From Nymphaea colorata (lineage: Eukaryota > Streptophyta > Magnoliopsida > Nymphaeales > Nymphaeaceae), in assembly GCF_008831285.2 (NCBI RefSeq), contig NC_045151.1, forward strand, positions 1 to 64,000: a stretch of DNA of 64,000 nucleotides, written 5' to 3'. Both the position numbers and the translations under genes were made by a program. The notes beneath the pieces were generated by a model that was not told the DNA's origin, did not search any database, and worked only from the letters and a program-made list of their open reading frames with translations. Numbering within the stretch: position 1 is the stretch's first letter; the number at the start of each line of letters is the position of its first letter. Below, one piece after another: positions 45,300 to 57,562 of this stretch.

Positions 45300-48150
45300 T
45301 TTTTTTATTTAATGCAACTCAAGAAATGAATGTGGTTTTGCGAGGCGTTCAGCCAATGACGACTGCAGTATCGTAGGTTAGCTAGGTTACACAGCAGTCT
45401 CACGAAATTGGAGAACGTGAAAAGTATAATCAGACCTTTACATAATACCTTGTGGAACTTAAAAAGTGTTTGATAAGAAAAACGTGTTCACATGATTCGG
45501 GGATACCATATTGTGTTCCTAGATAATATTTTTAGATCCAATGATTGAACGGTACTACACATAATTGTTTCCAAAAGCAAAAGTAGGTGCTCTAGAAATA
45601 CATCTTCCAAAACGGAGACCCAAATATTGCATTTAGAAAAGAACACTATCTTAAGGTTAAAGAAGAAAACAAATAAAAAAAAGGAAAAGAATACATGGTT
45701 GAAAAAAAATGAAAATAAATTTGATGTGACCACATTTTAGCATGCATTTTTGCATCTTTATTTTGTTCCTAATTGGACCTGTTTACAAGAAGCCTTTTGC
45801 GATTGTTTATACTTTAACTGAATTATTTAACATTATTTTTTGGTCACTAAAATATTTGTTTTTATCTACAATTTTATGTCCTTTTATAAGGCTTCTTATT
45901 TACTTTGTTTTTACCTAATTTAAAAAAAAAATTCTTTAAAAAATTGCCCAAATTTTTCCATGAGATGCCCCCTTAGCTAAGTATACGGGATATTGATGTC
46001 AAACTTCCATTTATAAACCGAGTATAACAGACCAACTGTGCTCAGAGAATACGAACGTGTTTCAACTCATTGTGGGTCTTCTACTAAAGTTATGTATCAG
46101 ATAGAAACCATAGAGTATAAGTTCCAATTTTTCCTTTACGTGCACGTAACCAGTTTCGCTAACCTACAACGACCTCTAAAAAGGGGTGACGAATAAAAGG
46201 AAGCTATTCGCAAGTCAAAATATTAGAACCACTAATTTTTTATTTAAAAATGGTAATCATCAAATAAGTTTAACTTGTAATTACATCTAAAATAGATACA
46301 TTTAAATGATTGCAATCACAAGTACCTATTATGTTATTCACACCAACATCAACATCTCATGTTAACCTCAAATTATTGTAATTAGTAGCTGAGCCCGAAA
46401 TTTCAGATTAAGAAACATGAATGGTTCAACATTTAAACTTTAATGAGTACAACCTATTTCTTACTTACAATAAAGTGAATTGTAAACTTTGGCATGCTTG
46501 GATGGAACGGTATTCAGTCTTCAAAGAAAAAATTGCCCTAACAGCAAATATTTTTTTGGGCAGGAGCGTCTTTTATCCCTTAAGCCATTTGGTGGTGGAC
46601 TAAGGGGAAGAGTTTTCACCAAAACAGAGCGTTCTTAGTCTTGTCTGCCCTAATACTGTCAACCAGGTTGCCTTATCTGCCTCAACAAGGTTGGCATTCT
46701 TTATGACAGGACATGTACGTATAACTAATGACTGTCAATTGTGAAAAAAGAAAACCAAAGAAGAAAAAAAGAGTGTTAGGATTTTCACTCTGACGGTCAT
46801 GGCACCGAACACTCCCTTTCCCCCTTTGATTTCCTGCAACTACCAAAGATCAACAACACCAGATGCTACGCAAGCTTTTCTTAACTCATTCTCGCAACAC
46901 CAAAAGTTTTGGCTAGGCTTGTGGCGATGTCCTTTGCCATTATAAGAGAATAGGGTCGAGTTCACACCAGTGGAGGAGTGCCTAATGCATTACACCTCTT
47001 AGGACTATTTATGTAAGAAGTCAATTCCAAGTGAAGAAAGAATTGTCTGAGGGTCCCAGGCTGCTTTTAGTGTGTTTGGTTAAGAAATAATATATCTTCT
47101 TCTTAATACCACCGTCAACTTTTCTCTTCATTTCAATTTTAAGATCATGAAAATGACAGGTCCAAAATTCCAGATTGGTTTATTTTCTGAAACCTCATTT
47201 TCCATCTTACAATTTTTTTAGAATCTTACTAGTGGGGTCAAATGCTATATATTTTTCCTAAAGCGAACCGAATGATGAAAAAATCCTGAGCTTTTAGGCC
47301 AAGGAAGTTGACTGGCGAGACCAAGTTTTCTGGTAATGGAGAAAATGGGCCTAACAGTAATATCTTACCTTTTCTCATTTTGTCAGGTTTAATCTTTCAA
47401 AGGATGTACTAAACAAAATTCTATGGTCTGTGGCCTGTGATGCTACTCAAAGAGTAACATCAAGTGTGCAGTATGGGAAAAGTTGGCTTGAATGAGCTGA
47501 TTCAAAGTCAACAAAGCGCAGATCAATTTGATTCACAACCAGTACATAGGTACCACTTGTTCCGTATACTAATTAACTATTTTATTGTTTTTATATAGAA
47601 CATTTTATTTTTTCACTTCTTGTGTATGTTTTTTCTCATTTAAATTTGAACAACAAAAATAATAAGAATGTCTGTTTACTTATAATTAATTAGTTGTTCA
47701 AGAATTAGCCGTTTCACTGAATTAGCGGCCTGCCGATATAACACAGTTTCTTCTTTTCACAATACTGCCGCATGGTACATTCTAATTTCTTATTGAAAAG
47801 AAAATTCATAATTTGTTCACAAAAAGGTGCGCCGTTTGCTTCAGATAGGTCAACTCAAGTCAAAATATTTTCTAGTTCATTATAAAAAAGTTTTTCATCA
47901 AGATTAAGACCTTGACACTCAATATTAATGGAATGTGAACATAAAAGGTAGGAGTAATCCAATGATCAAGAAAATCTCCACTAATGTAAGAAGACGTTGC
48001 TGCGCAGATCCGTTGGAGATGCTTCAACACACACAAGGTTGCCCATTGTTGAAGAAATTATAAAGCAGACATTGGGTGGTAAGGCATGGAAGAAATTATT
48101 TATGTGCTTTCTTACTATTAGATTTGGATATAGCTTTTACTTTTGTGTTT
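45300..48150. other. Unassigned intergenic region
   Basis: AT-rich. The longest frames (45,488-45,733 minus, 46,421-46,603 plus) are low-complexity or have no known domain. No repeat unit or RNA gene was recognised. Confidence 0.5.
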
Positions 48151-48206
48151 GAGGCTTTATAGACAATATGGTTCATGGGATTCCTTTGCTATGTGCTTTT
48201 TTTCAC

Positions 48207-49110
48207 AATTATGTGTTGCTTTGTGTGGTGAATCAACAGCGAGAAGAGAAGGGGCATGATTTATAGTGTGAGGGAAGGAAGAGAGAGAGGACTTGGTGGA
48301 ATGCAGAAGAGAAAAGGTGACTTGTTGGCATGAAGAAGAGAAAAGATTCACGTCAGCTAAATTGAATATAGTTAACTATATATTAGTATTATTGAGTATA
48401 GTGAAAGTGGCTAATGCAAACTAATAAAGTGGAGAGCTCTATTTACTATAGGCCATCTTAATCTTTCTAGCTATCACACCATTCTCACCAGATGGAACTT
48501 TTTCCCAACGTGGTTTTGGCTTCTCCAATGGAGAAGGGATTGATATTTCTTTTTTGGTAAAAAAATAAGAGAAGAAAAAAACAAATGGTAATTGTTTTTT
48601 TATGTATTTATTAACATACCCCTTTAGAGCAATGGTTGGGGTACGTGAAAGGGAATCTTAATTCATGAAAGAAACATAAACACCCTTTACATTTTTGTTA
48701 ATTTTTGCTAACCATACCAAAGTTAAAGAAAAGAGAATTAAGTTTTATGTTATTAATAAAAATAACCTTCTTCCAATTAGTCTTAACTTATTAGTGGTGG
48801 GATTGGTTGACTGCAAAAAAATTAAAATGGCCTTAGAAAATATACCAATCCAGTTTATTAGTTTGCATTAGCCTCAATTAACTACACTCAATAATAATTA
48901 AAATATAATGAACAATATCTAGGTTAGTTACTTGAATATATTTCTCTTTTGCATGCCGGCAAATCATCTTTTCTAGCTATTATGCAGCAAATAATCTTTT
49001 CGATTTTGCATTCCACCAAGTCTCTCTCTTTCTTTTTCTTCCCTCACACTATAAATCATTCTCCTAATCCTCTCGTTGTCGATCCACCACACAAAGCAAA
49101 ACACAAAGAA
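48207..49110. mobile_element. Large imperfect inverted-repeat element (about 900 bp)
   Basis: The left arm (about 48,207-48,490) and right arm (about 48,785-49,110) are inverted copies. Shared landmarks, read on the right arm, are GGCCATTTTAAT, TTTATTAGTTTGCATTAGCC, GCATTCCACCAAGTC, CCTCACACTATAAATCAT and CCACACAAAGCAA. The spacer is about 290 bp. CACTATAAATCA resembles a TATA box and occurs in both arms pointing outward. There is no coding sequence. It could be a foldback transposon or two inverted copies of a promoter-bearing repeat; exact ends and target duplication are undetermined. Confidence 0.6.
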
Positions 49111-49404
49111 AATCGCTCTCCCTTTCTTGCTTTTCTTTGTTTGTTCTTTGTGGCTGCTGTATGGAAGCCAGAGAGGAAGCCATATATTTTGGTCATGGAG
49201 ATCTCGCCTGCATGGGTGGCAAGGGAAGCTCCTCTAACGACTAGTGGGACATGGGGAATTGGTTGATACTGTTGGCACAAAGTGGCAGGAGGGACGGTTT
49301 GTGCGGAACTGCAGGTAGGGAGAGGTGTAAGAGTGTGTTACAAGTCGAGCACCAAAGAGGAACAGAGAGTTGCGATGAAAAATGAAAAGATTAATTTTCT
49401 ATAT

Positions 49405-49681
49405 TGTTGACTGTTTTGAAATGCTTACAAAATAAATATATACAATTGATTTTAACGGCTACAAATAATTGAGAATGGTAACTATACAACAGACAAAATA
49501 TTTATTTCCATTATCAAGGATTTCCATGTGGAAGGAGATCACCCATGCTTATGTGTTGATAGAGTAGATCATGCGTGTTCATTGTCATGTAGTGTTCGAT
49601 TATACAGCAACGTCTCTCATGCAAAAGGTCATCATGACATGATCGAATATAGAGGTCATGTGTAATGCTCTTATCTTGACA
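49405..49681 (-). repeat. Probable copia LTR (minus strand)
   Basis: Its right end TTGACA is directly followed by CTCCCCCTCAA, which on the minus strand is a polypurine tract (TTGAGGGGGAG) before TGTCAAG. The left boundary is set at a TGTTGACTG and is uncertain; about 277 bp would be a normal copia LTR size. Confidence 0.55.
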
Positions 49682-49887
49682 CTCCCCCTCAAGCAGGAGC
49701 GTGGAGATTTTCAAATCCCAGTTTGCTTAGTACATGATGAAATGCTTCTGTTCTTAGGGCTTTAGTAAACAAATCTGCCAACTGATCTTTGTTTTTAACA
49801 TAACATGTCCACATAGAATGTTCGAATTGTGCCTTATAAAAGTTTTTGTTGAACAACATGACAATCAAGTTCAATATCCCAGCTTAA
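49682..49887 (-). pseudogene. pol: copia RNase H C-terminal remnant
   Basis: The minus strand encodes CYVKNKDQLADLFTKALRTE and then KLGFENLHAPA before the stop, the standard end of many copia polyproteins. Upstream codons for IELDCHVVQQKLL are in another frame and followed by a TAA, so the piece is frameshifted. The rest of pol is absent. With the adjoining polypurine tract and LTR this is the 3' end of a truncated element. Confidence 0.8.
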
Positions 49888-49999
49888 TATCTGCTAGCGT
49901 AATATCTACTAGTAAATTGACTAAATCTTGCAATCTTTTGTTTACTTTTTCTGCAAAAAAGTGATTTGTCAATACCTTACAATGAGGAGGGAAATTGGT

Positions 50000-50055
50000 A
50001 GGAGGCGTGAACTCAATGGGCCATACGTGATGGACTAGCTAGACTCACGCCTCCT
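50000..50055. repeat. 11-bp perfect inverted repeat
   Basis: AGGAGGCGTGA at 50,000-50,010 and TCACGCCTCCT at 50,045-50,055, loop 34 bp, in the gap between the two opposed copia remnants. Confidence 0.85.
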
Positions 50056-50149
50056 CACTTACTCCAAGAATTAACGGTTGTTCATAATGTCAAAAATGTC
50101 ATTCTCATTTAAGGCATAATTCATATGTACTTTTGAAATTTTGTTTTCT

Positions 50150-51485
50150 AGTGCTCATCTTGATCATTTTGCTTGTGATGCATGTGGATTTGCCAAGTCT
50201 ACCTTTCATCATTTTGTTGAATGGTTTGTAGAAAGATTTGATTTTGTACATATTGATGTTTGGAGACCGTAAACTCTTATTTGGGTTATAAATATTATGT
50301 GACTTTCATTCATGGGAAGTCTTACATTACATGGTTAATCCTTTTAAAATGCAAAAGTGAAGTTCCAAAGGTTTTTGAAGAATTTTATAACTTGATTTTT
50401 ACTCAATATGGAATTAAAAGAAAAAAACTTCAGCTTGACAATGGTGGAAAATATATGAACAAAACATTAAAATAGTTCATGGAGAAGCGGGGAATTGAAG
50501 CACAAAACTCTTGTCCCGGAACTCCGCAACCAAACAGAGTAGCGGAACACAAAAATCAGCAATTACTTAATATTGTCTATTCTCTTATGATACACATGAA
50601 CGTTCCCCAACAATTTTGGACTGAAGTTATTGGGACTCTGTGCTACCTTGCCAAAAGAATTTCAAGTTCTAATATTGGCTACAAATTGCCTCTTGAAAGT
50701 TTGTTAAACAGAAAAATATCCATCAAACACCTAAAGGTGTTTGAATGCATGTGTTTTATTCACATACAAGTTGGTTTTCAAAATAAACTAGACAAAAGAG
50801 CTCTTAAGTGCATGTTCTTCAGTTATTCTAGTAGAAAAAACAGATATAAATGTTATGAACCTTGTTTGAAAAATATCTTGTGACCCAAGACATCAATTTT
50901 TTTGAACAAGAGCCATATTATAATTTTTCTGTACAAAAAGACAAATTCTACAAAGGTCGATAGTGCTAATAGTCCGCTACTTGAAATTTTTAATGAAATT
51001 CATGGATCTCATCATTCTACTCCTGAGCCTCCCATCAATGAAAATGTCTCTGATGAAGATCAAAACTAAAACCTTTCTGAGCAGAGTTTACTCCTCAACC
51101 TGAACCTATTATTCAATCAAACCAACCTGAGGCAAACCAACAACCAAGTCAACCTAAATCCACTTATACCACCAGCGAATATCTTAAGAGATATTCAAGA
51201 TGAAAAAAAAACCTTCTAAGCTTAGTGACTACTACACTTACGTATACACCCACAACTCTCAGCTCTATTGACAACTACTTTACCTTTGACAACCTGTTTG
51301 AATCCTATAAAAATTATATCCTAAATAGCTACTCTATCCAAGAACCTAAAAACTTGAAGAGGCTAGCGAGAATAAGCAGTGGAGAAATGCTATGTAAGAG
51401 CTTGAAAGTGCTTGAAGGAGTGTGAATACTGAAAACATCAACCACCTTCAAATAGAAAATTTTGCTAATTTGAAGGCAATGTAAG
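50150..51485 (+). pseudogene. pol: copia integrase core and beginning of reverse transcriptase (degenerate)
   Basis: Plus-strand frames cover the integrase core: a CDACGFAKS zinc-binding-type segment, FVHIDVW (first catalytic Asp), LQLDNGGKYMN (second Asp, in a D-G-E-Y context with Glu-like position altered to Lys), NSCPGTPQPNRVAEHKN (third acidic residue region), WTEVIGTLCYLAKR and FECMCFIHIQ. Further on, EPKNL near 51,340 resembles the lead-in to reverse transcriptase. Frameshifts at about 50,270, a stop at 50,473 and others break it. It is opposite in strand to the RNase H remnant at 49,682, so it is a separate fragment. Confidence 0.85.
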
Positions 51486-52225
51486 TGGAGAACTGGTCTT
51501 CATTTCAAGTGGCCCACTACAACACCTTCGCTACAACAATACCCTAATCAAGTACTTTGCCTTCAAGGTCGCAGAAAAAGATGTTGGTAGTTTAAAAAGT
51601 ATCAACTGACTAGTAGTGGAGGAGTGCCTTAAGACAGGTATCAGCCTTATTAGTTTCTTTCTTAAGGAAGTGAATGAGCCTAATTGAAAATGTCAACATT
51701 TAGAGTTACTTATTATGACAGTGGCTGATCCGGTTCGCCTCAAATAATATTAATGGCTTCAATCGAGGGGCACTCTCAATATGCTCCAAGACGTTTAAAA
51801 AGTGCTTGGCGTGACCTTATTCCCTTTAATTATTTTTTATGTATGCCCCCCAACCACCTGGGTCAAATATATGATTCAGCACATGGCGACATCATCATCT
51901 CTCATATATATATATATATAAAACTCTATCTATATAATTTGTACCATCGGAATGTTAAGGACTAAGTCAGTAAACACCAAGATCGGTTGCTTATGGGGTA
52001 CATATTTTGGTTCACACCACCTAAGTCATATTGCCCTGAACTTTATCGCAAACACCAATCCACTTGAAGAAAACTATTTCTCATCCAAGAAAACACAGTC
52101 CAGGTGTTTAATCTTAGGCTATACAGGCAACATTAGTAGATCAGCAAAAACGTCCAGTTGTTCAAAGAAGTTGTATAAATTTCTTTTTTCAAAGGGTATA
52201 TATGGCCGTGGAATATATATATATT
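51486..52225. other. Unassigned segment left of B2
   Basis: No recognised coding sequence; a short TA tract lies near 51,904. The 141-codon plus frame starting at 51,952 runs into the palindrome-arm homologue and has no known domain. Confidence 0.4.
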
Positions 52226-52516
52226 TTCTTTTCTTGGCATATATGTCTTGCGTGCACCGTAGTGCATGCAACTCACTTTGCTTGTGCGCACATTATTGTA
52301 TTGAGTGCCCGCACATGCATCATGCAAGCACTCGGGATCGAAGACCTGATAGATTCATTCCATGGAAAAAGTCCTGATCATCTATTTGCGCCACTGACAC
52401 TTTTTCTTAATGATCAGGCGTGATAGTTCAGGCTACTGGTGCTTTATGGAAATTTAATTTACATTCAAAATAAAGTCGCATTTTATGTGTCACAGGCTTA
52501 TCGCAAGCTTTGCTTG

Positions 52517-52517
<1 letters not shown>

Positions 52518-52579
<62 letters not shown>
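52518..52579. repeat. (TA)n microsatellite
   Basis: Corresponds to 28,983-29,029 in B1, with a different length. Confidence 0.9.
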
Positions 52580-52582
<3 letters not shown>

Positions 52583-53210
52583 CATATATTTTGTCATATA
52601 CTTTCTATAGCCACTGCACAAATCAGTAGCAAGGAGGATGAGCTAAGCTAGCTACAAGGTTTCAATCAAGCAATGAAGAATTTAGGAAGAAGTTTTAGGA
52701 CATCCGGTGATCCTACATGCATTTTGTATAAAAGAAGGTTGCTTACATACCATGTACTCAGTCTTTATATGCGGCCGTATTCTTTGTTGAGGATAAGAAT
52801 TAAGAATTTGTATTATGTTCAATCCTTTCACCACCATCTTATATGCAACCAAATGGCTACTGTAGTTCAGGTGCTGGAAGAAAAACAGGTTTGCAAATGG
52901 TTGGAAATCAAATAAGATGGCCATGAGCCTCTCAAGGTTTTAACAAATAAAATTTTCAATATTATTTTTGTTTAGAAATTTTAATTTGGCTCCTAAAGCA
53001 ATTTTGGAAAATACAATTGGCTGCTAAAAAATATTCTTAAAAACTCAATTAGCTGGACGCTGGTCGTTTCATCCCCACCCCAACCATCACCACACCGCCT
53101 ACCAAAAAATAAAAGCAGAATAATTTTAAAACATCGACAAACCCGAACCATCCGATAAAAAAACGGATGACCTTGCCTTGGTATCCCCTCATATCATCCG
53201 TACATATAGT

Positions 53211-53246
<36 letters not shown>

Positions 53247-53447
53247 TTACGCCAGAACTGGTGGAAGGGTACGCTCCTCTTGATTTAAAAAAAAAAAACC
53301 CATAAAAAAAAGCAATAGGCATTGCAGCTTGTGGGGACATCGCCTCCCCCGGCGGCACCGGCTATGCTCGGCTAGGCATCGCCAGTGGCTTAGAAAGGTT
53401 ATAGTCGTCTGGTGGTTTTCTTTGCAAAACTTTTTTTTTACAATAGG

Positions 53448-53467
53448 AATCTCTCCCTCTCCCTCTC

Positions 53468-53523
<56 letters not shown>
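53448..53523. repeat. (TC)n-(TA)n microsatellite
   Basis: Corresponds to 29,910-30,002 in B1. Confidence 0.9.
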
Positions 53524-53527
<4 letters not shown>

Positions 53528-54176
53528 GAAACTGTTGCTAAAATTTCAAAACTATGCCTAGAAGTTTCTAAGGGCAGAAATATTGGCAACCAAAACAACT
53601 GCTAAATGTAAGCACTCTTAGCAATTATTTTGGTTGGGACAGCTTTAGAGATTGAGTGATGGTATTAGCCAATGCTCAATTAAAAGGCATTCTCTCGTTG
53701 TAAAGTTGTGACTCAAATAAACTGGAGTTCCTTTTTCTTCAAGTATCTTTATGAGGCCACTTGAATTTGTTTATGGAAACAGAATGACCAAATTCTCAAA
53801 GAACATTAACTAGTGTACATAATTCTTTGACCTTTTGTATTGAATAATTCATATTCAAGGAGTAAATAGATTTATTTTGTGCAGCATAGATAAGAAACGT
53901 AAGGACTCTTATTTTTTTCTCAGTCTAATAATTGCACGTATGACATATGCAAAACACAAGTTAAAGCTCTTAGAAGAAGCAGTAAGATAAATTTTTACTT
54001 CAATGATGTAAGATGCAACAGCTTTGGACTCATCATGGTGTTGTCCATCAGTATACTTCTGATGCTATGTGCAAGCAAAATGTGCTTGTCCAAGAGATAA
54101 TTTGAGGATAGAGCATGGAAATAAGTGTTCTCCAAGGCTATGCATATGAAAGGCCATAAAGTCTATAATTTAGAGA

Positions 54177-54481
54177 GGTGTCATACAGATTGACACTACC
54201 ACCTAATTTGAGTCATGTTCATAATGTTTTTCATGTTTCCCTGCTTCGAAAGTATGTACCAGATCCTACACATGTGATTGATGTTCAAGGTATTCAGGTG
54301 TAAGATGATTTGACAATGGAAGAAAAGCCTATTAGAATTGTGGATCAAAGAGAGTAAGTGCTTCGCACGAAGAGAATTCCTTTAGTGAAAGTGGAATGAC
54401 AGTACCATGGATTGAAAGAGAGCACATGGGAACTTGAGGAGGATATGTGGAAGAAGTACCCACATCTGTTCTTGCATTGAG
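54177..54481 (+). pseudogene. pol: gypsy integrase end and chromodomain-like tail (three stops)
   Basis: The frame starts within YRLTLPPNLSHVHNVFHVSL and continues LRKYVPDPTHVI, RIVDQRE, VLRTKRIPLVKVE and ESTWELEEDMWKKYPHLF, the classic end of plant gypsy polyproteins. The last part is the remains of a chromodomain-type segment, pointing to a chromovirus, probably the Tekay/Del lineage given the very long LTR. Premature TAA, TAA and TGA codons interrupt it. The protein normally inserts cDNA into chromatin; here only the tail is present. Confidence 0.88.
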
Positions 54482-54516
54482 GTACGATCTTAATTTCGAG
54501 GACGACATTTTTTTTT

Positions 54517-54528
54517 AGGAGGGTAGGA
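54517..54528 (+). promoter_or_regulatory. gypsy polypurine tract
   Basis: AGGAGGGTAGGA directly before the LTR start TGTAAC. Confidence 0.85.
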
Positions 54529-55483
54529 TGTAACGCTCGGATTTTGCAGGACGGATCGGGTCAGAGCCCAAACCCGGACCCGAACTCCTCGTGTGATAGG
54601 AGCCCAACACCGCCCTCTTCTCCCTCGTTTTTCCCTCTCCCTCACCGTGTGAGCCTCCCTCAACCGAACCCCTCCTTTTTGCCTTGCCAGCTACCTTTTT
54701 CTCACGGCGGACCTCTGTTTTCTTTTCCTTGTTGCGGATTCTCATCGTATATTGCCATTTGAATGGTTTGCAGCTAGGGGAGTCTATTTTCCTCCCATTA
54801 CTAGCAAGTAGGGCGTGTGGTTGGCGACGGCAGTAAGCAATCTTGGGCATTGGCACTTGTTCGAATGCGTGAGGTGGCTGCTGAAAGGATTGCAGCAGTC
54901 TAGAGACTTGATTTGGAGTGAACAAGGCGTAATTGAGCCTATCTTATTGTATATTTTTCCTTTGGAGCACGTATAATTATTGTTTGAGCATGCTAAAAGG
55001 TAGAATTAACGAGTTGGGATGCATGTTAGCGACCCTGCTTTTGGGGAAAGTTTAGGATTATTTTGGAAAAGCATTGATTCATATATATATTGCTCTTTTA
55101 AGCATGATGGATTCATTTTCGAAGCAATAGGAAAGCATGGTAGAGATTGTGATGTTGTGAAGTAGTATAGGACCGTCTTTGTGAATGCTTGGGAGTGCCT
55201 TTGTCGACGTGGGTGTATGTGTGGGAAAGAAGAGGGTGTACATGTTGGGAAGACACCTTCACTAAGGAAGCAAGAGAGAGATGGATTAGGGATCGATTCA
55301 CATCGATAGTGCGAAGCTTAAGCCTTTGGTGGTAACCTCTAGGGCGGTGGGAGACCCTTTTGAGGGCTTTGTGGGTCGACACTACCCATCGATACCCTCT
55401 TGAAGCAATGGCATGCCTCAATGATTTTGTTCTATAATCGTTTTGATTGTGAATCTAAACTAGTGTAGAGTTTAGTCATTTAC

Positions 55484-56038
55484 CACTTGTGTATGTTTGC
55501 AGGTACACCGGGCACGTCCCGTCGACCTTGAGCGACCAGTTTTGAAGCTCGAGGCATTTTGAAAATTTTTGTGGGCGCGCGATAGGTATGGTAGTATTCC
55601 AGGCAAATCCTTGCCTGGGGCAATGTGTGAATGTGTCTTCCTAGGATCGTGGGATCCTAGGATTGTGATGTGATTGATTGATTGATTGTTTGGTGAATGA
55701 ATATGTGTATGCATGCAAATGGTTTGATATCTGATATGATGTGTTTTGAAAAGTTTTGTGTATGCGCGCCCACTTGTGTATGTTTGCAGGTACACCGGGC
55801 ACGTCCCGTAGACCTTGAGCGACCAGTTTTGAAGCTCGAGGCATTTTGAAAATTTCTGTGGGCGCGCGATAGGTATGGTAGTATTCCAGGCAAATCCTTG
55901 CCTGGGGCAATGTGTGAATGTGTCTTCCTAGGATCGTGGGATCCTAGGATTGTGATGTGATTGATTGATTGATTGTTTGGTGAATGAATATGTGTATGCA
56001 TGCAAATGGTTTGATATCTGATATGATGTGTTTTGAAA
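55484..56038 (+). repeat. 287-bp tandem duplication inside the LTR
   Basis: CACTTGTGTATGTTTGCAGG starts at 55,484 and 55,771; the two units are almost identical, so the duplication is recent relative to the age of the element. Confidence 0.92.
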
Positions 56039-56689
56039 AACTATTAGAAGTCTGTTTTGAAATATCACGCATTTGCATGTGCATGCTAGAATTGATAACT
56101 GTTTAGGACATATGAGGTGGGGTATCGAGTCAAGTGTCTCCTCGACCCCAATTGTGCATTAAAAAGCATCCTAGAATGGTAACTGCATAGGACAACTACG
56201 AGCTCATCACAGATCGAGACTACTCTATGTGGTTTGGCTAAGTTTTTCAAAGATGTAATTATTGTGATAATGAATGTGAATGTTGTGTTTGTTGAATACA
56301 CATTGCCGCGGACAATGATACAAATGATTGAACAGAGGGTAGTTATACCCATATTGTTGAGACAGCTAGCCAAAACTGTTGTTGTTATGTATAGCCCATT
56401 GGAGGTGTGAGTTCAGTGAACCAACCCCATGAGCTAGCCAGTTAATTGTGTTTGTGCAAGGATAATTGTAAGAATGAAAGAATAAGAGATGAGAGGCCAG
56501 TGGGATGTGGCTATGTGTTTGGGAGTTGTCTCGCCTGTTCGAAGCGCAGGCTGTGAAAGGCCCCAAGGTATTGTGTGACGTACTTAGAGCTGGCCTCCCG
56601 CCTTCCCAACCTGGGTGTCCTAGGGAGGGCTGTGTATCTCTCCATGGAATTCACACATCTATGGATGAGTGCTTTACAGTTGCAGTGGA

Positions 56690-56955
56690 TGGATGAATCC
56701 ATATTGTTATGGGCCACCACGGGGGTTGTCTCTCGGCTGTAGGCCGCCTGCGGTGTGCACGTGCATGTGCTTGCACCCATAGGAACTGTCAATTCACTGA
56801 TATTGATGAAAATGAAACGTATGTGAATGAAATGGATCCATATTGTTCTGGGCCACCACGGGGGTTGTCTCTCGGCTGTAGGCCGCCCGCGTTGTGCACG
56901 TGCTGCGTTGCACCCACAAGAACTGTTAATACACTGAAGTTAATGAAAATGTATT
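56690..56955 (+). repeat. 139-bp tandem duplication inside the LTR
   Basis: GGGCCACCACGGGGGTTGTC and CTCTCGGCTGTAGGCCGCC occur twice, 139 bp apart, with moderate divergence (older than the 287-bp repeat). Confidence 0.9.
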
Positions 56956-57550
56956 GTATATGATTGATTGTACGTGATTGAGATGCATGTGATCGTTGTG
57001 CTTATAAATGCTAGTGAAATATTTAAGCATGCCTTATGTGATTTGAAAGTTAGTGATTGTGGCCATTGTGTGGCTTTTACGTATCGTGCCCTGATACGAC
57101 ATGATGATAGATGATCTTGATGTTTGTTCTTTTATTTGAGGCCTACCTAAGAGGGTTTGGTATTGTCCTAGCTTGTTGCCATACTGCGAAGGCTAAGCCT
57201 TCAGTTGTTTTCTTTTTCAGGTTTGGTGGGCTAGGAGCAGCAGGTTGAGCAGATGACTTCATTCACGTCTTATTGGGGAGGTTTTGGGATGTGTCTTTTG
57301 TAGTGCCGGCGTGTCTTATTTTGGTTTTATTAATGTCTTGTTTTTGTTAGGCATCAATTATATAGTTTGGGGCATTTTTGTCATACATAGATGTGATTTT
57401 GTATGAATTGAAATGATTACATAAATGAAAGTTCGCCCCATTGTTTTGAATGGCATGACTCCTCCACTTTTGAATTGTTGAGTAGTCGCACCTTGATGCT
57501 TTATGTTTAGAAAAAAAATGTTTGAGTGTCAAAAGGTTGGGGGTGTGACA

Positions 57551-57562
57551 GTTTTGGTATCA
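57551..57562 (+). promoter_or_regulatory. Truncated gypsy primer binding site
   Basis: GTTTTGGTATCA directly after the LTR end; TGGTATCAG is the beginning of the initiator tRNA-Met primer site. It breaks off at the junction with B2 sequence. Confidence 0.75.

Larger units (their letters stand above)
54529..57550 (+). repeat. Long gypsy LTR (3,022 bp)
   Basis: Starts TGTAACGCTCGG after the polypurine tract and ends GGGGTGTGACA directly before a primer-site sequence. It includes a GC-rich first 300 bp, a 287-bp and a 139-bp tandem duplication, and no protein frame of known type (long minus-strand frames in 54,515-56,800 are antisense artefacts). Confidence 0.85.
54174..57562 (+). mobile_element. 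Ty3/gypsy fragment with order integrase tail - LTR - primer site
   Basis: The fragment interrupts B2 between TATAATTTAG (54,164-54,173) and GAAAATATGAAATTTCC (from 57,563); B1 has these joined. It begins inside the polyprotein 3' end, then polypurine tract, one full LTR of 3,022 bp, and then the first bases after an LTR including TGGTATCAG, the start of a tRNA-iMet primer site. An ordinary insertion has LTRs on the outside and 5-bp target duplications; neither is seen here. Confidence 0.85.

Noticed and set aside
51952-52377. 141-codon plus-strand frame
   Set aside because: Crosses from unassigned sequence into the segmental duplication, so it is a chimera of unrelated DNA, and has no domain.
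54515-56792. Minus-strand frames of 89-136 codons
   Set aside because: Antisense to a gypsy LTR; two of them are copies of each other because of the 287-bp tandem duplication.
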